Assembly: GCA_016342345.1 (NCBI GenBank)
Contig: JAEINO010000015.1
Coordinates: 1 to 64,000 of the forward strand
DNA: 64,000 nucleotides
From: Pseudodesulfovibrio sp.
GTDB taxonomy: Bacteria > Desulfobacterota > Desulfovibrionia > Desulfovibrionales > Desulfovibrionaceae
Direction: 5' to 3'
How positions within the stretch are numbered: the stretch's first letter is position 1; each line of letters opens with the position of its first letter. Below, piece by piece: positions 13,261 to 23,400 of the stretch. A program made the translations under genes and the position numbers. Below the pieces are notes generated by a model that worked only from the letters and a program-made list of their open reading frames with translations, ran no database searches and was not told where the DNA came from.

Positions 13261-13346
13261 TCGTTAACTGAAGTTACGCGAAAGTATGATATCAAGGGGG
13301 GGGAGTTTGTTCTCCCCTCCCGATAAAAAAAGAAATTTCAAGGAGA

Positions 13347-14732
13347 ATGGAAATGGGTGCTGAAAAGCTCATCAAGGATTTCGAGGCCGCTGTTGGTGCC
13401 GACAATGTCATGACCAGCGAGACCGACCGACATGCATACTCTTATGATGCGGCAGTACTCGATTCCGTCATGCCCGCTATGGTGGTGCGCCCTGCAACCA
13501 GCGAAGCTCTGGGGCTGGCCACCAAACTGTGCAATGACAACGAACTGCCACTTACCGTGCGAGGTGCGGGTACTAATCTTTCCGGTGGGACCATTCCCCA
13601 TCCCGGTGGCGTTGTCGTTCTGACCAACGGTCTTAATCGTATTCTCGAAATCAATGAAGAAGACATGTATGCCGTGGTTGAACCCGGTGTGGTCACTGCA
13701 ACCTTTGCTGCCGAAGTTGCCAAGCGCGGTCTGTTCTACCCGCCCGATCCCGGTAGCCAGACCGTTTCCACGCTGGGTGGCAATGTGGCTGAAAACGCAG
13801 GCGGATTGCGCGGACTCAAATATGGGGTCACCAAGGACTATGTCATGGGCATGGATTTTTGGGATGTGAACGGTGAACTGATCAAGGCCGGTTCCAGAAC
13901 CGTCAAATGCGTTACCGGTTACAATCTGGCCGGGTTGATGATTGCCTCCGAAGGCACGCTTGGCGTGTTTGACAAGATCATCCTGAAGCTCATTCCTCCG
14001 GCACAGACTGCCAAGTCCATGATGGCGATTTTCCCGTCCATGAAGGCTGCTTCCGAGACGGTTGCCGCCATTATCGCCAACAAGATCGTTCCGGCCACTC
14101 TGGAGATGATGGACAATTTTACCATTCGTACTGTGGAGAATTTCAGGGGAGCCGGTTTGCCAGTTGATGCAGCGGCTCTGCTCCTTATCGAGGTGGATGG
14201 GCATCCTGGACAGGTTGCTGACGAGGCTGCCAAGGTCGAGGACATTTGCAGGAAGAACGGTGCGTCGGAAATCAAGGTTGCCAAGGATGCCGCGGAACGT
14301 GATGCGGTCTGGCAGGCTCGTCGTGACGCTCTGCCTGCCCTTGCCAAGCTCAGGCCGACATGTGTGCTTGAGGATGCAACCGTACCACGCTCCAAGATTC
14401 CGGCCATGATCGAGGTTCTGGATAATATCAGCAAGAAGTATGACCTGACCATTGGTACATTTGGTCACGCTGGCGATGGAAACCTGCATCCCACCATCCT
14501 GACTGACAAGCGAGACAAGAAGGAATGGGAACGTGTTGAACACGCCATTGACGAAATTTTCGATAGTGCGCTTGCACTGGGCGGAACCCTGTCCGGCGAG
14601 CATGGAATAGGCATTGCCAAGTCCAAGTATCTGGAAAAGGAAACCAGTCGTGCTACCATCGAATATTCCCGCCGCATGAAGTCTGTGCTTGATCCCAAGG
14701 GCATTCTCAATCCTGGCAAGATCATAGGATAG
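13347..14732 (+). CDS. FAD-linked oxidase, GlcD/D-lactate dehydrogenase type
   Basis: FAD_binding_4 motif (LTVRGAGTNLSGGTIPHPGGVVV) and C-terminal GTFGHAGDGNLHPTI...GTLSGEHGIG. Confidence 0.95.
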   Translation: MEMGAEKLIKDFEAAVGADNVMTSETDRHAYSYDAAVLDSVMPAMVVRPATSEALGLATKLCNDNELPLTVRGAGTNLSGGTIPHPGGVVVLTNGLNRILEINEEDMYAVVEPGVVTATFAAEVAKRGLFYPPDPGSQTVSTLGGNVAENAGGLRGLKYGVTKDYVMGMDFWDVNGELIKAGSRTVKCVTGYNLAGLMIASEGTLGVFDKIILKLIPPAQTAKSMMAIFPSMKAASETVAAIIANKIVPATLEMMDNFTIRTVENFRGAGLPVDAAALLLIEVDGHPGQVADEAAKVEDICRKNGASEIKVAKDAAERDAVWQARRDALPALAKLRPTCVLEDATVPRSKIPAMIEVLDNISKKYDLTIGTFGHAGDGNLHPTILTDKRDKKEWERVEHAIDEIFDSALALGGTLSGEHGIGIAKSKYLEKETSRATIEYSRRMKSVLDPKGILNPGKIIG

Positions 14733-16040
14733 GTGGCGAAAATGGCTGATCTCCACAAACTCGCAGAAATGTTAAAGGAACTGGATGACCTTCTGGTTGG
14801 TTGCATGCGTTGCGGCATGTGCCAGGCGGTTTGTCCGGTCTTCGGTCAAACAGGCCTGGAAACCGACGTCACTCGTGGTAAGCTCGCTTTGCTGGACGGG
14901 TTGGCCAAGGAAATGCTTAAGGACCCTGAAGGCGTTAACGAGAAGCTGAACCGTTGTCTGCTGTGCGGCACCTGTGAGGCCAACTGTCCCAGCGGCGTCA
15001 AGATCATGGATATATTCCTGAAGGGCCGGGCCATCATGACTGGCTACTTCGGATTGACTCCGGTCAAGCAGGTCATTTTCCGTGGCATGTTGTCCAATCC
15101 CAAGCTGTTCAACGCCCTTACGGGCATGGGGTCCAAGTTCCAGGGGTTGCTCACCAAGAAGGTGGACGACATGCTTGGTTCTTCCTGTGCACGCTTCAAT
15201 TCTCCTGTCATAGGAGACAGGCATTTCAGTACACTGGCAAAGAAGCCCTTGCACAAGATCGTGCCGGAGATGAATACCCCGGCAGGCAAGAGTGGCCTCA
15301 AGGTCGCTTTCTATACCGGTTGCGTTATCGACAAGATTTATCCTCATGTGGGTGAGGCTGTGCTGGACGTATTGAATCGCAAGGGTGTGGGCGTTTATAT
15401 GCCCGCAAATCAGGCTTGCTGCGGCATTCCGGCTTTGTCCAGTGGCGATACCGAGACCTTTGACAAATTGGTTGTCCATAACATGAAGCTGTTTGCCGAA
15501 GGGGATTTCGATTACCTGATTACGGCGTGTGCCACATGTACGGCCACTTTGAAGGAACTTTGGCCCCGTATGTTCTCCGGTGATTCCGCTGTCAAATACG
15601 ATATTGGGAAACTTGAGAAAAAAGTCATGGATATCAGTCAATTCCTTGTTGACGTGTTACATGTGGAACCCATTGAAAAGACGTCTTGCGAATCCGTGAC
15701 ATACCATGACCCGTGCCATTTGAAGAATTCTCTCGGAATCATTTCTCAGCCAAGGGCCATGATTGCGGCAGCGGGCTGTGAGTTCAAGGAGATGACCGAA
15801 GCCGGTGTCTGCTGCGGATGCGGCGGCAGTTTCAATATAGCCCATTATGACATCTCCAAGAAAATAGGGGTCCGCAAGGCCGAAAATATCATGAATTCCG
15901 GCGCACAGACGCTGGCTACCAGTTGTCCTGCCTGCATGCTCCAGATTACGGACATGCTTTCGCAGAAAAAAGCCGGGATTGAAGTAAAACATGTGATCGA
16001 ACTTTATGCCGACCAGTTGTCCGGTCAGGATTCGAAGTAA
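14733..16040 (+). CDS. GlcF-like (Fe-S)-binding protein, D-lactate dehydrogenase Fe-S subunit
   Basis: Two 4Fe-4S motifs (CMRCGMCQAVCPVF; CLLCGTCEANCPSG) and two CCG domains. Confidence 0.95.
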   Translation: MAKMADLHKLAEMLKELDDLLVGCMRCGMCQAVCPVFGQTGLETDVTRGKLALLDGLAKEMLKDPEGVNEKLNRCLLCGTCEANCPSGVKIMDIFLKGRAIMTGYFGLTPVKQVIFRGMLSNPKLFNALTGMGSKFQGLLTKKVDDMLGSSCARFNSPVIGDRHFSTLAKKPLHKIVPEMNTPAGKSGLKVAFYTGCVIDKIYPHVGEAVLDVLNRKGVGVYMPANQACCGIPALSSGDTETFDKLVVHNMKLFAEGDFDYLITACATCTATLKELWPRMFSGDSAVKYDIGKLEKKVMDISQFLVDVLHVEPIEKTSCESVTYHDPCHLKNSLGIISQPRAMIAAAGCEFKEMTEAGVCCGCGGSFNIAHYDISKKIGVRKAENIMNSGAQTLATSCPACMLQITDMLSQKKAGIEVKHVIELYADQLSGQDSK

Positions 16041-16052
16041 AAGGAAAGCGCA

Positions 16053-18170
16053 ATGTCCAAGAATCTGTATGTGACCGCAACGGAAGAGCGCAGCGGAAAA
16101 TCTGCTGTCGTGCTTGGTGTGTTGCAGATGATCCTGAGGGAACTGAATAACGTTGCCATCTTCCGGCCCATAATCAATGATCCGGGCGAAGGAAATAAGG
16201 ATCATGACATCGAGTTGATGGTCGAGCATTTCAAACTCGCCATTCCGTATGGCGATACGTATGCCTATACCCTCAAACAGGCTCGAGAACTGATCAATTC
16301 CGGCCAGCACGCGCTTCTTCTTGAGAATATTCTCAACAAGTACAAGAGCCTTGAAGCCGACCATGACTTTGTTCTGTGTGTGGGAACCGATTTTAAGGGC
16401 AAGGACCCTGCCTTTGAGTTCGATATCAATGCGGACATTGCCGCCAACCTTGGCGCGCCGGTCCTGATGGTTTCGTCCGGGCGGGACAAGACACCCGAGG
16501 AAGTTGTCGCCCTTTCCCAGACAACCATCGACACCCTCGAAGAGAAGGGCGTTGAGCTGGTGGCCTGCATTGTCAACCGGGCACCTGAAGGCGTCACCGA
16601 AGAGATGGCGAGCCATATTAAGTGCAAGGTTCATTGCAAGGAACCCATGCCTGTTTATACCATCCCGGAGAACGAAGCTCTGGGCAAGCCCACCATCGGC
16701 GATGTCAAACGTTGGCTGAATGCCGAGGTCTTGTACGGGCACAGCGGGTTGAACGGGTTGGTGGACAACTATGTGGTCGCGGCCATGCAGATCGGCAATT
16801 TCCTGGAATACATCAAAAAAGGGAGCCTGATCATCACTCCCGGAGATCGGTCCGATATCATCCTGTCGAGCCTCGCTTCCCGGTTGTCCAGTGCATACCC
16901 GGACATCTCCGGCATCGTGCTTACCGGTGGCCTGCCCTTGTCCGTTAATGTTCACAAACTCATCGAGGGGTGGACTGGTGTTCCCGTGCCCGTGCTGTCC
17001 ACCAAGGGGCACACCTATCAGACTGTGCAGGAACTCAATCTTCTCTATGGTCGCATCGAGACACATGACGATCAGCGTATTGCCACGGCTCTCGGAGGAT
17101 TTTCCAAGCACGTCAACGAACAGGAACTTCGTGACAGGGTCATCAAGCAGCGTTCCACTCGTGTCACGCCCAAGATGTTTGAATATTCCCTGGTGGAAAA
17201 GGCATCCCGCGAGAAACAGCGCATAGTCCTGCCCGAAGGCTCTGGCGAGCGAATCCTCCGCGCTGCCGATATCCTGCTGCGTCGCGGTGTGGCCGACATT
17301 ATATTGCTTGGTCGTAATGACGAAATTCGGGCCAAGGCTTCTGCGTTTGGTGTGGACATTGCGGGGGCGCAGATCATTGATCCTGCCGAGTCCGATTTGC
17401 TGGACGCATTTGCCGAAGAGTATCTTGAGTTGCGCAAGCACAAGGGCATGATTGCGGAAATGGCCTGGGATCGCATGGCTGATCCTACCTATTTCGGAAC
17501 CATGATGGTGCACAAGGGCTTTGCTGATGGCATGGTTTCCGGTTCGGTGACCACCACGGCCCAGACCATTCGTCCGGCTTTCGAGTTCGTGAAGACCAAA
17601 CCCGGATATTCCACTGTGTCATCCGTGTTCCTGATGTGCCTTAAGGACCGTGTTCTGGTGTATGGCGACTGTGCCGTGAATACCAACCCCGATGCCAATC
17701 AACTGGCGCAGATAGCCATTAGTTCCGCAGAGACGGCCCGTATCTTTGGTATTGAGCCACGTGTGGCCATGCTGAGTTATTCCACAGGGGCTTCCGGCAA
17801 GGGCGAGGATGTGGAAAAGGTCGTTGAGGCCACTGCCATTGCCCAGAGTTTGATCAAGGAGCGGGGATTGGATATTCCCCTTGAGGGACCGCTTCAGTAT
17901 GACGCTGCCGTGGACCCTGATGTGGCTGCGGTCAAGTTGCCCGGTTCGTCTGTGGCCGGACAGGCCACTGTGTTCATTTTCCCGGATCTCAATACAGGAA
18001 ACAATACCTACAAGGCAGTGCAGCGTGCTGCAAACGCTGTTGCCATCGGCCCTGTTCTTCAGGGTTTGAATAAACCTGTCAACGATCTCTCGCGCGGTTG
18101 CACCGTGCCTGACATCGTCAATACCGTTGCCATTACCGCCATTCAGGCGTTGGCTGACAAGGGCAAATAA
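16053..18170 (+). CDS. pta: Phosphate acetyltransferase (with N-terminal DRTGG/P-loop-type regulatory domain)
   Basis: 705 aa; PTA_PTB domain IVLPEGSGERILRAADILLRRGVADIILLG...; next to ackA. Confidence 0.97.
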   Translation: MSKNLYVTATEERSGKSAVVLGVLQMILRELNNVAIFRPIINDPGEGNKDHDIELMVEHFKLAIPYGDTYAYTLKQARELINSGQHALLLENILNKYKSLEADHDFVLCVGTDFKGKDPAFEFDINADIAANLGAPVLMVSSGRDKTPEEVVALSQTTIDTLEEKGVELVACIVNRAPEGVTEEMASHIKCKVHCKEPMPVYTIPENEALGKPTIGDVKRWLNAEVLYGHSGLNGLVDNYVVAAMQIGNFLEYIKKGSLIITPGDRSDIILSSLASRLSSAYPDISGIVLTGGLPLSVNVHKLIEGWTGVPVPVLSTKGHTYQTVQELNLLYGRIETHDDQRIATALGGFSKHVNEQELRDRVIKQRSTRVTPKMFEYSLVEKASREKQRIVLPEGSGERILRAADILLRRGVADIILLGRNDEIRAKASAFGVDIAGAQIIDPAESDLLDAFAEEYLELRKHKGMIAEMAWDRMADPTYFGTMMVHKGFADGMVSGSVTTTAQTIRPAFEFVKTKPGYSTVSSVFLMCLKDRVLVYGDCAVNTNPDANQLAQIAISSAETARIFGIEPRVAMLSYSTGASGKGEDVEKVVEATAIAQSLIKERGLDIPLEGPLQYDAAVDPDVAAVKLPGSSVAGQATVFIFPDLNTGNNTYKAVQRAANAVAIGPVLQGLNKPVNDLSRGCTVPDIVNTVAITAIQALADKGK

Positions 18171-18172
18171 AC

Positions 18173-19384
18173 ATGAAAGTTCTGGTTATCAATTCCGGTA
18201 GTTCGTCCATCAAGTATCAACTGATCGACACGAAAACCGAGACTGTAATAGTCAATGGTCTGGTGGAGCGTATCGGTGAAGAAAAGGGCATCCTGACCAA
18301 CAAGACCTTTCCTGATACCGATGCGCAAACCGTCACCAAGATGGAGAAAACCATTGCGGATCATAACGCCGGAATGCGGTTGGCCATTGACCTGATCGTT
18401 GACCCGGAAAAGGGCGTGATCAAGGACAAGTCCGAGATCGACGCCGTGGGACATCGTGTCGTGCATGGAGGCGAGGGTTTTAGCGAACCGATCCTGATTA
18501 CGTCCGAGGTGATTTCGGCCATTGAGGACACCGTTCCTTTGGCACCTTTGCACAATCCAGGCAATCTGGATGGGATTCGCGTATCCATGGAGCTTTTTCC
18601 GGGAGTGCCGCAGGTGGTCGTTTTTGATACGGCCTTTCATCAGACCTTGCCTCCTCATGCCTATATGTATGCATTACCGTATGAACTGTACGAGAAGTAT
18701 CGTGTGCGCCGTTACGGTTTTCATGGCACTTCTCACAAGTTCGTGGCTAGTGAGTGTGCTCGCGTTATGGATAGGAATTTTGAGGAATTCAATTGTATCA
18801 CGATTCATCTTGGGAACGGGTGTTCCATGGCTGCCGTGGAAAACGGAAAAAGTGTGGACACCTCTTTTGGCCTGACACCTCTCGAAGGGCTTGTCATGGG
18901 CACCCGCTCTGGTGATGTTGACCCGGCGGTCTGCGCCTTCCTGCATCGCAACAAGGGCATGAGCGTCGAGGAAATCGATACCATGTTGAATAAGGAATCC
19001 GGTCTCAAGGGACTGTGCGGCATGAATGATATGCGTGACATTCACGCCGGGATCGCCAATGGCAACGAACGGGCCAAGCTCGCTTTGGATGTGCAGACCT
19101 ATCGCACCCGCAAATACATTGGTTCCTACATGGCCGTGCTTGGTCGTGTGGATGCCATTGTTTTTACGGCTGGTATCGGTGAAAATGACGATGTTGTCCG
19201 TCGTAAATCGGTCAAGGGGTTGGAATGCTTTGGCGTGAAGATTGATGAAGTGGTCAACGCACAACGTGTCAAGGAGCCCCTCAGAGTCAGCACTGACGAC
19301 AGTAGTGTGCAGATTTGGGTTATCCCGACTAATGAGGAGCTCGCCATTGCGCGTGCGACCAAATCTATCTTGAGTGAAAAATAA
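18173..19384 (+). CDS. ackA: Acetate kinase
   Basis: MKVLVINSGSSSIKYQL; GFHGTSHKFV; FTAGIGENDD. Confidence 0.98.
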   Translation: MKVLVINSGSSSIKYQLIDTKTETVIVNGLVERIGEEKGILTNKTFPDTDAQTVTKMEKTIADHNAGMRLAIDLIVDPEKGVIKDKSEIDAVGHRVVHGGEGFSEPILITSEVISAIEDTVPLAPLHNPGNLDGIRVSMELFPGVPQVVVFDTAFHQTLPPHAYMYALPYELYEKYRVRRYGFHGTSHKFVASECARVMDRNFEEFNCITIHLGNGCSMAAVENGKSVDTSFGLTPLEGLVMGTRSGDVDPAVCAFLHRNKGMSVEEIDTMLNKESGLKGLCGMNDMRDIHAGIANGNERAKLALDVQTYRTRKYIGSYMAVLGRVDAIVFTAGIGENDDVVRRKSVKGLECFGVKIDEVVNAQRVKEPLRVSTDDSSVQIWVIPTNEELAIARATKSILSEK

Positions 19385-19440
19385 TAAGTTTCAATAGTTT
19401 TTTGTCCTCATGATTAAATACAACTAGCGGAGGTCGCAGT

Positions 19441-20067
19441 ATGTCTTCCAAAGAATCATTAAGTCAGACGTTTACCGAAAAAGCCAAGCTTGTCTCGGCG
19501 TTTGTGACTGAAATAGCAAGTGAAGAAGAGGCGTTGAGTCATGTTCTTGATTTGTGCGGAAAAAAGGAAGCATGTCAGCTTCTCGTTTCCGGGTGTGAAC
19601 GGGATTTGTCTGAAAAGGCAGAAAATCTGTGCGACGCCAAACAGTCCAAGATCATTGCCGCGCCCGGATTGAAAAAGGATTTGTACAAGAAGCTGGAAGC
19701 CAAGTGCAAGAAGTCCGGTTTCGAGTGTATTGATTCGGGATTGCGTGACCATCTGGCCGGGGTTGATATCGGGTTTACCTTTGCCGACTACGGCATTGCC
19801 GAAACCGGTACACTGATGATCGACTGTCCAAGTGAGGATTTGAGATTGGCGACCATGGTCAGTGAATATCATATATGCATCCTGCCCAAGTCCAAGATAA
19901 GGAAGGACAGTTACTCCATTGAAAAAATGATGCTCACCCGTATGAACAAGACACCAGATTACATGGCGTATGTAACGGGTGCGAGCCGGACTGCCGACAT
20001 TGAACGAGTCCTTGCCCTTGGCGTACATGGTCCGCTTGAATTGCACATATTGCTCCTGGAGGATTAG
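19441..20067 (+). CDS. LUD-domain lactate utilization protein (LutC/LldG-like)
   Basis: GIAETGTLMIDCPSEDLRLATMVSEYHICILPKSKI LUD signature. Confidence 0.88.
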   Translation: MSSKESLSQTFTEKAKLVSAFVTEIASEEEALSHVLDLCGKKEACQLLVSGCERDLSEKAENLCDAKQSKIIAAPGLKKDLYKKLEAKCKKSGFECIDSGLRDHLAGVDIGFTFADYGIAETGTLMIDCPSEDLRLATMVSEYHICILPKSKIRKDSYSIEKMMLTRMNKTPDYMAYVTGASRTADIERVLALGVHGPLELHILLLED

Positions 20068-20069
20068 TC

Positions 20070-22217
20070 ATGCAGAAAGCCAAGAATCTGAAAGAATATC
20101 GCGAGGAACTGCACGAGTCGCTGGACAATGATTTTCTGCGTACCACTCTTGATAATTTTGCCGTGGCCTATCGGGCCGGACGCGCCAATGCCTTCAAGGA
20201 CATTGACGTCAGGGCCTTGATTCGCGAAATAGCGGATTCCAAGGACGATGCGACCGCCCGGTTTGATGAACTGTACAAGCAGTTCAAGGCCAATGCCGAG
20301 GCTTCAGGTGCCCATGTTCATTTTGCCAAGGACGCAGATGAGGCCAATGCCATTATTGCCGGTATAGCCAAGGCCAGTGATTGCAAGAAGATCGTCAAGT
20401 CCAAGTCCATGACCGCTGAGGAAACGTTGCTCAATCACGCCCTTGAAGACGAGGGGCTGGAAGTGGTCGAGACTGATCTTGGCGAGTGGATTATTCAGCT
20501 TCGTCATGAAGGCCCGTCCCATATGGTCATGCCAGCCATTCATCTGTCCCGCTATCAGGTGGGAGATCTTTTTTCGGAAGTCACCGGCAAGAAGCAGGAC
20601 GCCGAGATCGAGAAGCTGGTCAAGGTGGCCCGCCGCGAACTGCGTCAGAAGTATGTCGAGGCTGACATGGGCATTACCGGAGCCAACTTTGCTGTGGCCG
20701 AGACCGGTGGTATCGGTCTGGTTACCAATGAGGGCAACGCCCGTCTGGTGACAACGCTGCCTCGCGTTCACGTTGCTCTCATGGGTATGGACAAAATCAT
20801 TCCCTCGTTGCATGACGCCCTGCGTATCCTGAAGGTTCTTCCTCGCAACGCGACAGGGCAGGCCATAACGTCCTATGTTACCTGGATTACCGGGGCCAAC
20901 GAATGTGCCACAGGAACGGACGGCAAGAAGGAAATTCATTACGTCATCATGGATAACGGGCGTAGCGAAATGTCCAAGGACCCGTTGTTCTCTCAGGTGA
21001 ACCGGTGTGTCCGTTGTGGTGCCTGTGCCAATGTCTGTCCTGTCTACCGATTGGTGGGCGGCCACAAGATGGGCCATATCTACATCGGTGCCATCGGGCT
21101 GATCCTGACATATTTCTTCCATGGCAAGGACAAGGCCAGGAATCTTATTCAGAACTGCATTAATTGTGAGGCATGCAAGGACGTTTGCGCTGGTGGTATT
21201 GATCTGCCGCGCCTGATCAAGGAAATTCACGCCAGAATTCAGGACGAGGAAGGGCATCCTCTGCCAAGCCTGCTGCTTTCCAAGGTGCTCAAGAATCGCA
21301 AGCTTTTCCATACGTTGCTCAGAACTGCCAAGTGGGCGCAGAAACCGGTTGAAAGTGAAGGTTTTATCCGTCATCTGCCCATGATTCTTGGCAAGGAGCA
21401 TGGTTTCAAGGCTCTGCCCGCCATTGCCGAGAAGCCGTTCCGTGACAGGTGGCCGGATATCCGTCCGAACATAGCCAATCCCAAGCATCGGGTGGCCTTG
21501 TTTTCCGGTTGTGTGCAGGATTTCGTCTATCCCGAGCAGATGGAAGCTGCGGTCAGGGTCTTTGAGGCCAACGACGTGTCCATGGAATATCCCATGGAGC
21601 AGTCCTGTTGCGGCCTTCCTGTTCAGATGATGGGTGAGATGAAGGCATCCCGTGATGTGGCCGTACAGAATCTCCGTGCTTTTGAAACAGGTGATTACGA
21701 CTATGTCATTACCTTGTGCGCTTCCTGTGCCGCGCATCTTAAGCATAACTATCCGAAATTGATGAAGGATAGTCCGAGTCTCACTCTCAAGGCTCAGCAG
21801 TTTGCGGACAAGGTCATAGATTATAGCTCTTTTGTGCATGATGTGCTCAAGGTGAAGGCTGAAGACTTCAAGAAGACGGATATCAAGGCGACCTATCATG
21901 CGCCGTGTCATCTTTGCCGCGGGCTGGATGTTCATGATGCTCCACGCGAACTTATCGAGACCGGTGGCATGGAATACGTCGAGTGCGACGAGGAAGAAGT
22001 CTGTTGCGGATTTGGCGGAACCTTTTCCATGAAATTCCCGGAATTGTCTTCCGAGCTTTTGCGCAAGAAGCTTGATAATGTGGAGGCAACCGGTGCCGAA
22101 GTGCTCCTGACTGATTGCCCTGGTTGTATCATGCAACTGCGCGGTGGTCTGAAGACCAAGGGGTCTTCCATTCAGGTTCGCCATGTGGCCGAGGTCCTGG
22201 CTGATAACAAAAAATAA
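20070..22217 (+). CDS. Fused LutB/LutA-like L-lactate dehydrogenase Fe-S subunit (LldH type)
   Basis: N-terminal LUD domain (ITGANFAVAETGGIGLVTNEGNARLVTTLPR), two ferredoxin motifs (CVRCGACANVCPVY; CINCEACKDVCAGG), C-terminal two CCG domains. Confidence 0.92.
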   Translation: MQKAKNLKEYREELHESLDNDFLRTTLDNFAVAYRAGRANAFKDIDVRALIREIADSKDDATARFDELYKQFKANAEASGAHVHFAKDADEANAIIAGIAKASDCKKIVKSKSMTAEETLLNHALEDEGLEVVETDLGEWIIQLRHEGPSHMVMPAIHLSRYQVGDLFSEVTGKKQDAEIEKLVKVARRELRQKYVEADMGITGANFAVAETGGIGLVTNEGNARLVTTLPRVHVALMGMDKIIPSLHDALRILKVLPRNATGQAITSYVTWITGANECATGTDGKKEIHYVIMDNGRSEMSKDPLFSQVNRCVRCGACANVCPVYRLVGGHKMGHIYIGAIGLILTYFFHGKDKARNLIQNCINCEACKDVCAGGIDLPRLIKEIHARIQDEEGHPLPSLLLSKVLKNRKLFHTLLRTAKWAQKPVESEGFIRHLPMILGKEHGFKALPAIAEKPFRDRWPDIRPNIANPKHRVALFSGCVQDFVYPEQMEAAVRVFEANDVSMEYPMEQSCCGLPVQMMGEMKASRDVAVQNLRAFETGDYDYVITLCASCAAHLKHNYPKLMKDSPSLTLKAQQFADKVIDYSSFVHDVLKVKAEDFKKTDIKATYHAPCHLCRGLDVHDAPRELIETGGMEYVECDEEEVCCGFGGTFSMKFPELSSELLRKKLDNVEATGAEVLLTDCPGCIMQLRGGLKTKGSSIQVRHVAEVLADNKK

Positions 22218-22311
22218 GCCCTTACCCCAGTTTGCATGAGGCTCTCAAGGTTGGACCGCAATCCCCACGAAGTACTCACCATGCTTCTTCCAAGAGAACA
22301 TGCCTCATGCA

Positions 22312-22346
22312 GGTTCTCCGTCCCGAAAGGGACGGAGAACCTTTTT
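22312..22346 (+). terminator. Rho-independent terminator of the lactate operon
   Basis: GGTTCTCCGTCCC-GAAA-GGGACGGAGAACC-TTTTT (perfect stem). Confidence 0.93.
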
Positions 22347-22396
22347 GAAAGTTTTTGATTTCAAATGGATGAAGACAACCCCAGGGAGGGGTAGAA

Positions 22397-22699
22397 ATGA
22401 TCAAGCATATAGTCATGTGGACACTCAAGGATGAAGTTGACGGATCAATCGCCAAGAACAATGCGGCACGGATGAAGGAAATGCTCGAAACCCTGAATGG
22501 GCGTATCACGGGTTTGAGGCATATTGAAGTCAGTTTCAATATTGTGGCTGCTGACCCCGAAGTTCACATCATTCTCCAGTCGGAGCATGATGACGCAACT
22601 GCCCTGGATTTCTACCAGAATCATCCTGAGCATCAGGCTTGCATTTCTTTCGCAAAAAAAGTGGTCACCAGTCGCAAGGTCGTGGATTACGAGATCTAG
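22397..22699 (+). CDS. Dabb (stress-responsive alpha/beta barrel) family protein
   Basis: MIKHIVMWTLKDEV...HIILQSEHDDATALDFYQNHPEHQ. Confidence 0.85.
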   Translation: MIKHIVMWTLKDEVDGSIAKNNAARMKEMLETLNGRITGLRHIEVSFNIVAADPEVHIILQSEHDDATALDFYQNHPEHQACISFAKKVVTSRKVVDYEI

Positions 22700-22857
22700 G
22701 GAAGTGCTGCATAATTGCCCTCTGGCTTCGTTGCTGCAAAAAAAATCAAACCCTAGCGTGCAGGAAGCACGCGTCAGCCTTGACTTTTTTGCGCGCCTTG
22801 CCAGCGAACAATTCTACAGCACTTCCTAAAAATTGAATTAATCAGTACTTCCCTAGA
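22695..22857. repeat. Long imperfect palindromic element (MITE/REP-like or long RNA hairpin)
   Basis: GGAAGTGCTGCATAATTGCCCTCTGGC (22700-) vs reverse complement of right end GGAAGTGCTGTAGAATTGTTCGCTGGC (-22826); central GCGTGC-AGGAA-GCACGC; second outer arm TCTAGGGAAGTGCT (22695-22708)/AGTACTTCCCTAGA (22844-22857). Confidence 0.8.
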
Positions 22858-22932
22858 CCCGGCTTGACGGGAATTCCTGAGAATTTACGCGTTTCGTATG
22901 CCTCGTCATAAGGATGCCGCGCGAAGGAGAAA

Positions 22933-23304
22933 ATGATGTCACTGCGTTACGACGAGAATCGGCAGCGGATAATATGCTGCTGGGAAGAGCCGAGACATGT
23001 TGTGATGAACAAGAAGAAAGGCGTTATCAGACGAGCCCGCATGATTACCGTCAAGGTGAACAACAACGGCAAGCTGAATAACAAGGATATACGGCGACAC
23101 GAGGATCATCCCATGTTTTCGTATATCAGCCGGTTCAATTCCATGCTCAACAGGATCAAGTCACTTTCCTGTCATGAAGACGGCCACAAGTGCGCCGTGT
23201 GTGGTGCAAAGGAAGGCGTCAGCCCGTATTATGATGTTCGTACCCAGTCCATAATCTGGTTGTGCTGGGAGCATCTCGACGATTCGCCCTTGGTGGCTGC
23301 CTGA
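22933..23304 (+). CDS. Small hypothetical protein with CxxC zinc-binding-like motif
   Basis: 123 aa with CAVCGAKEG...IIWLCWEHLDD and a GAAGGAG SD. Confidence 0.6.
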   Translation: MMSLRYDENRQRIICCWEEPRHVVMNKKKGVIRRARMITVKVNNNGKLNNKDIRRHEDHPMFSYISRFNSMLNRIKSLSCHEDGHKCAVCGAKEGVSPYYDVRTQSIIWLCWEHLDDSPLVAA

Positions 23305-23358
23305 TCTGCGGGTGTTTCAATTTCCTTTGGCAACAAAACATTTTTTAAGTTTGAAACG

Positions 23359-23399
23359 CCGCAAAGTGGTCCGACTTATTCGGGCAACTTTGCGGTTTT
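23359..23399. terminator. Rho-independent terminator between convergent genes
   Basis: CCGCAAAGT...ACTTTGCGG followed by TTTTG. Confidence 0.75.
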
Positions 23400-23400
23400 G

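Noticed and set aside
13338-14756. 472-aa minus-strand ORF opposite the GlcD-type gene
   Set aside because: Shadow ORF; sense strand has unambiguous FAD oxidase motifs
15657-17513. 618-aa minus-strand ORF antisense to pta/glcF-type genes
   Set aside because: Mirrors the codon structure of strongly conserved sense genes; low-complexity His/Gly/Gln-rich composition; no family motif
20304-22184. 626-aa minus-strand ORF antisense to the LutB/LutA fusion
   Set aside because: Antisense shadow ORF of a clearly identified CDS
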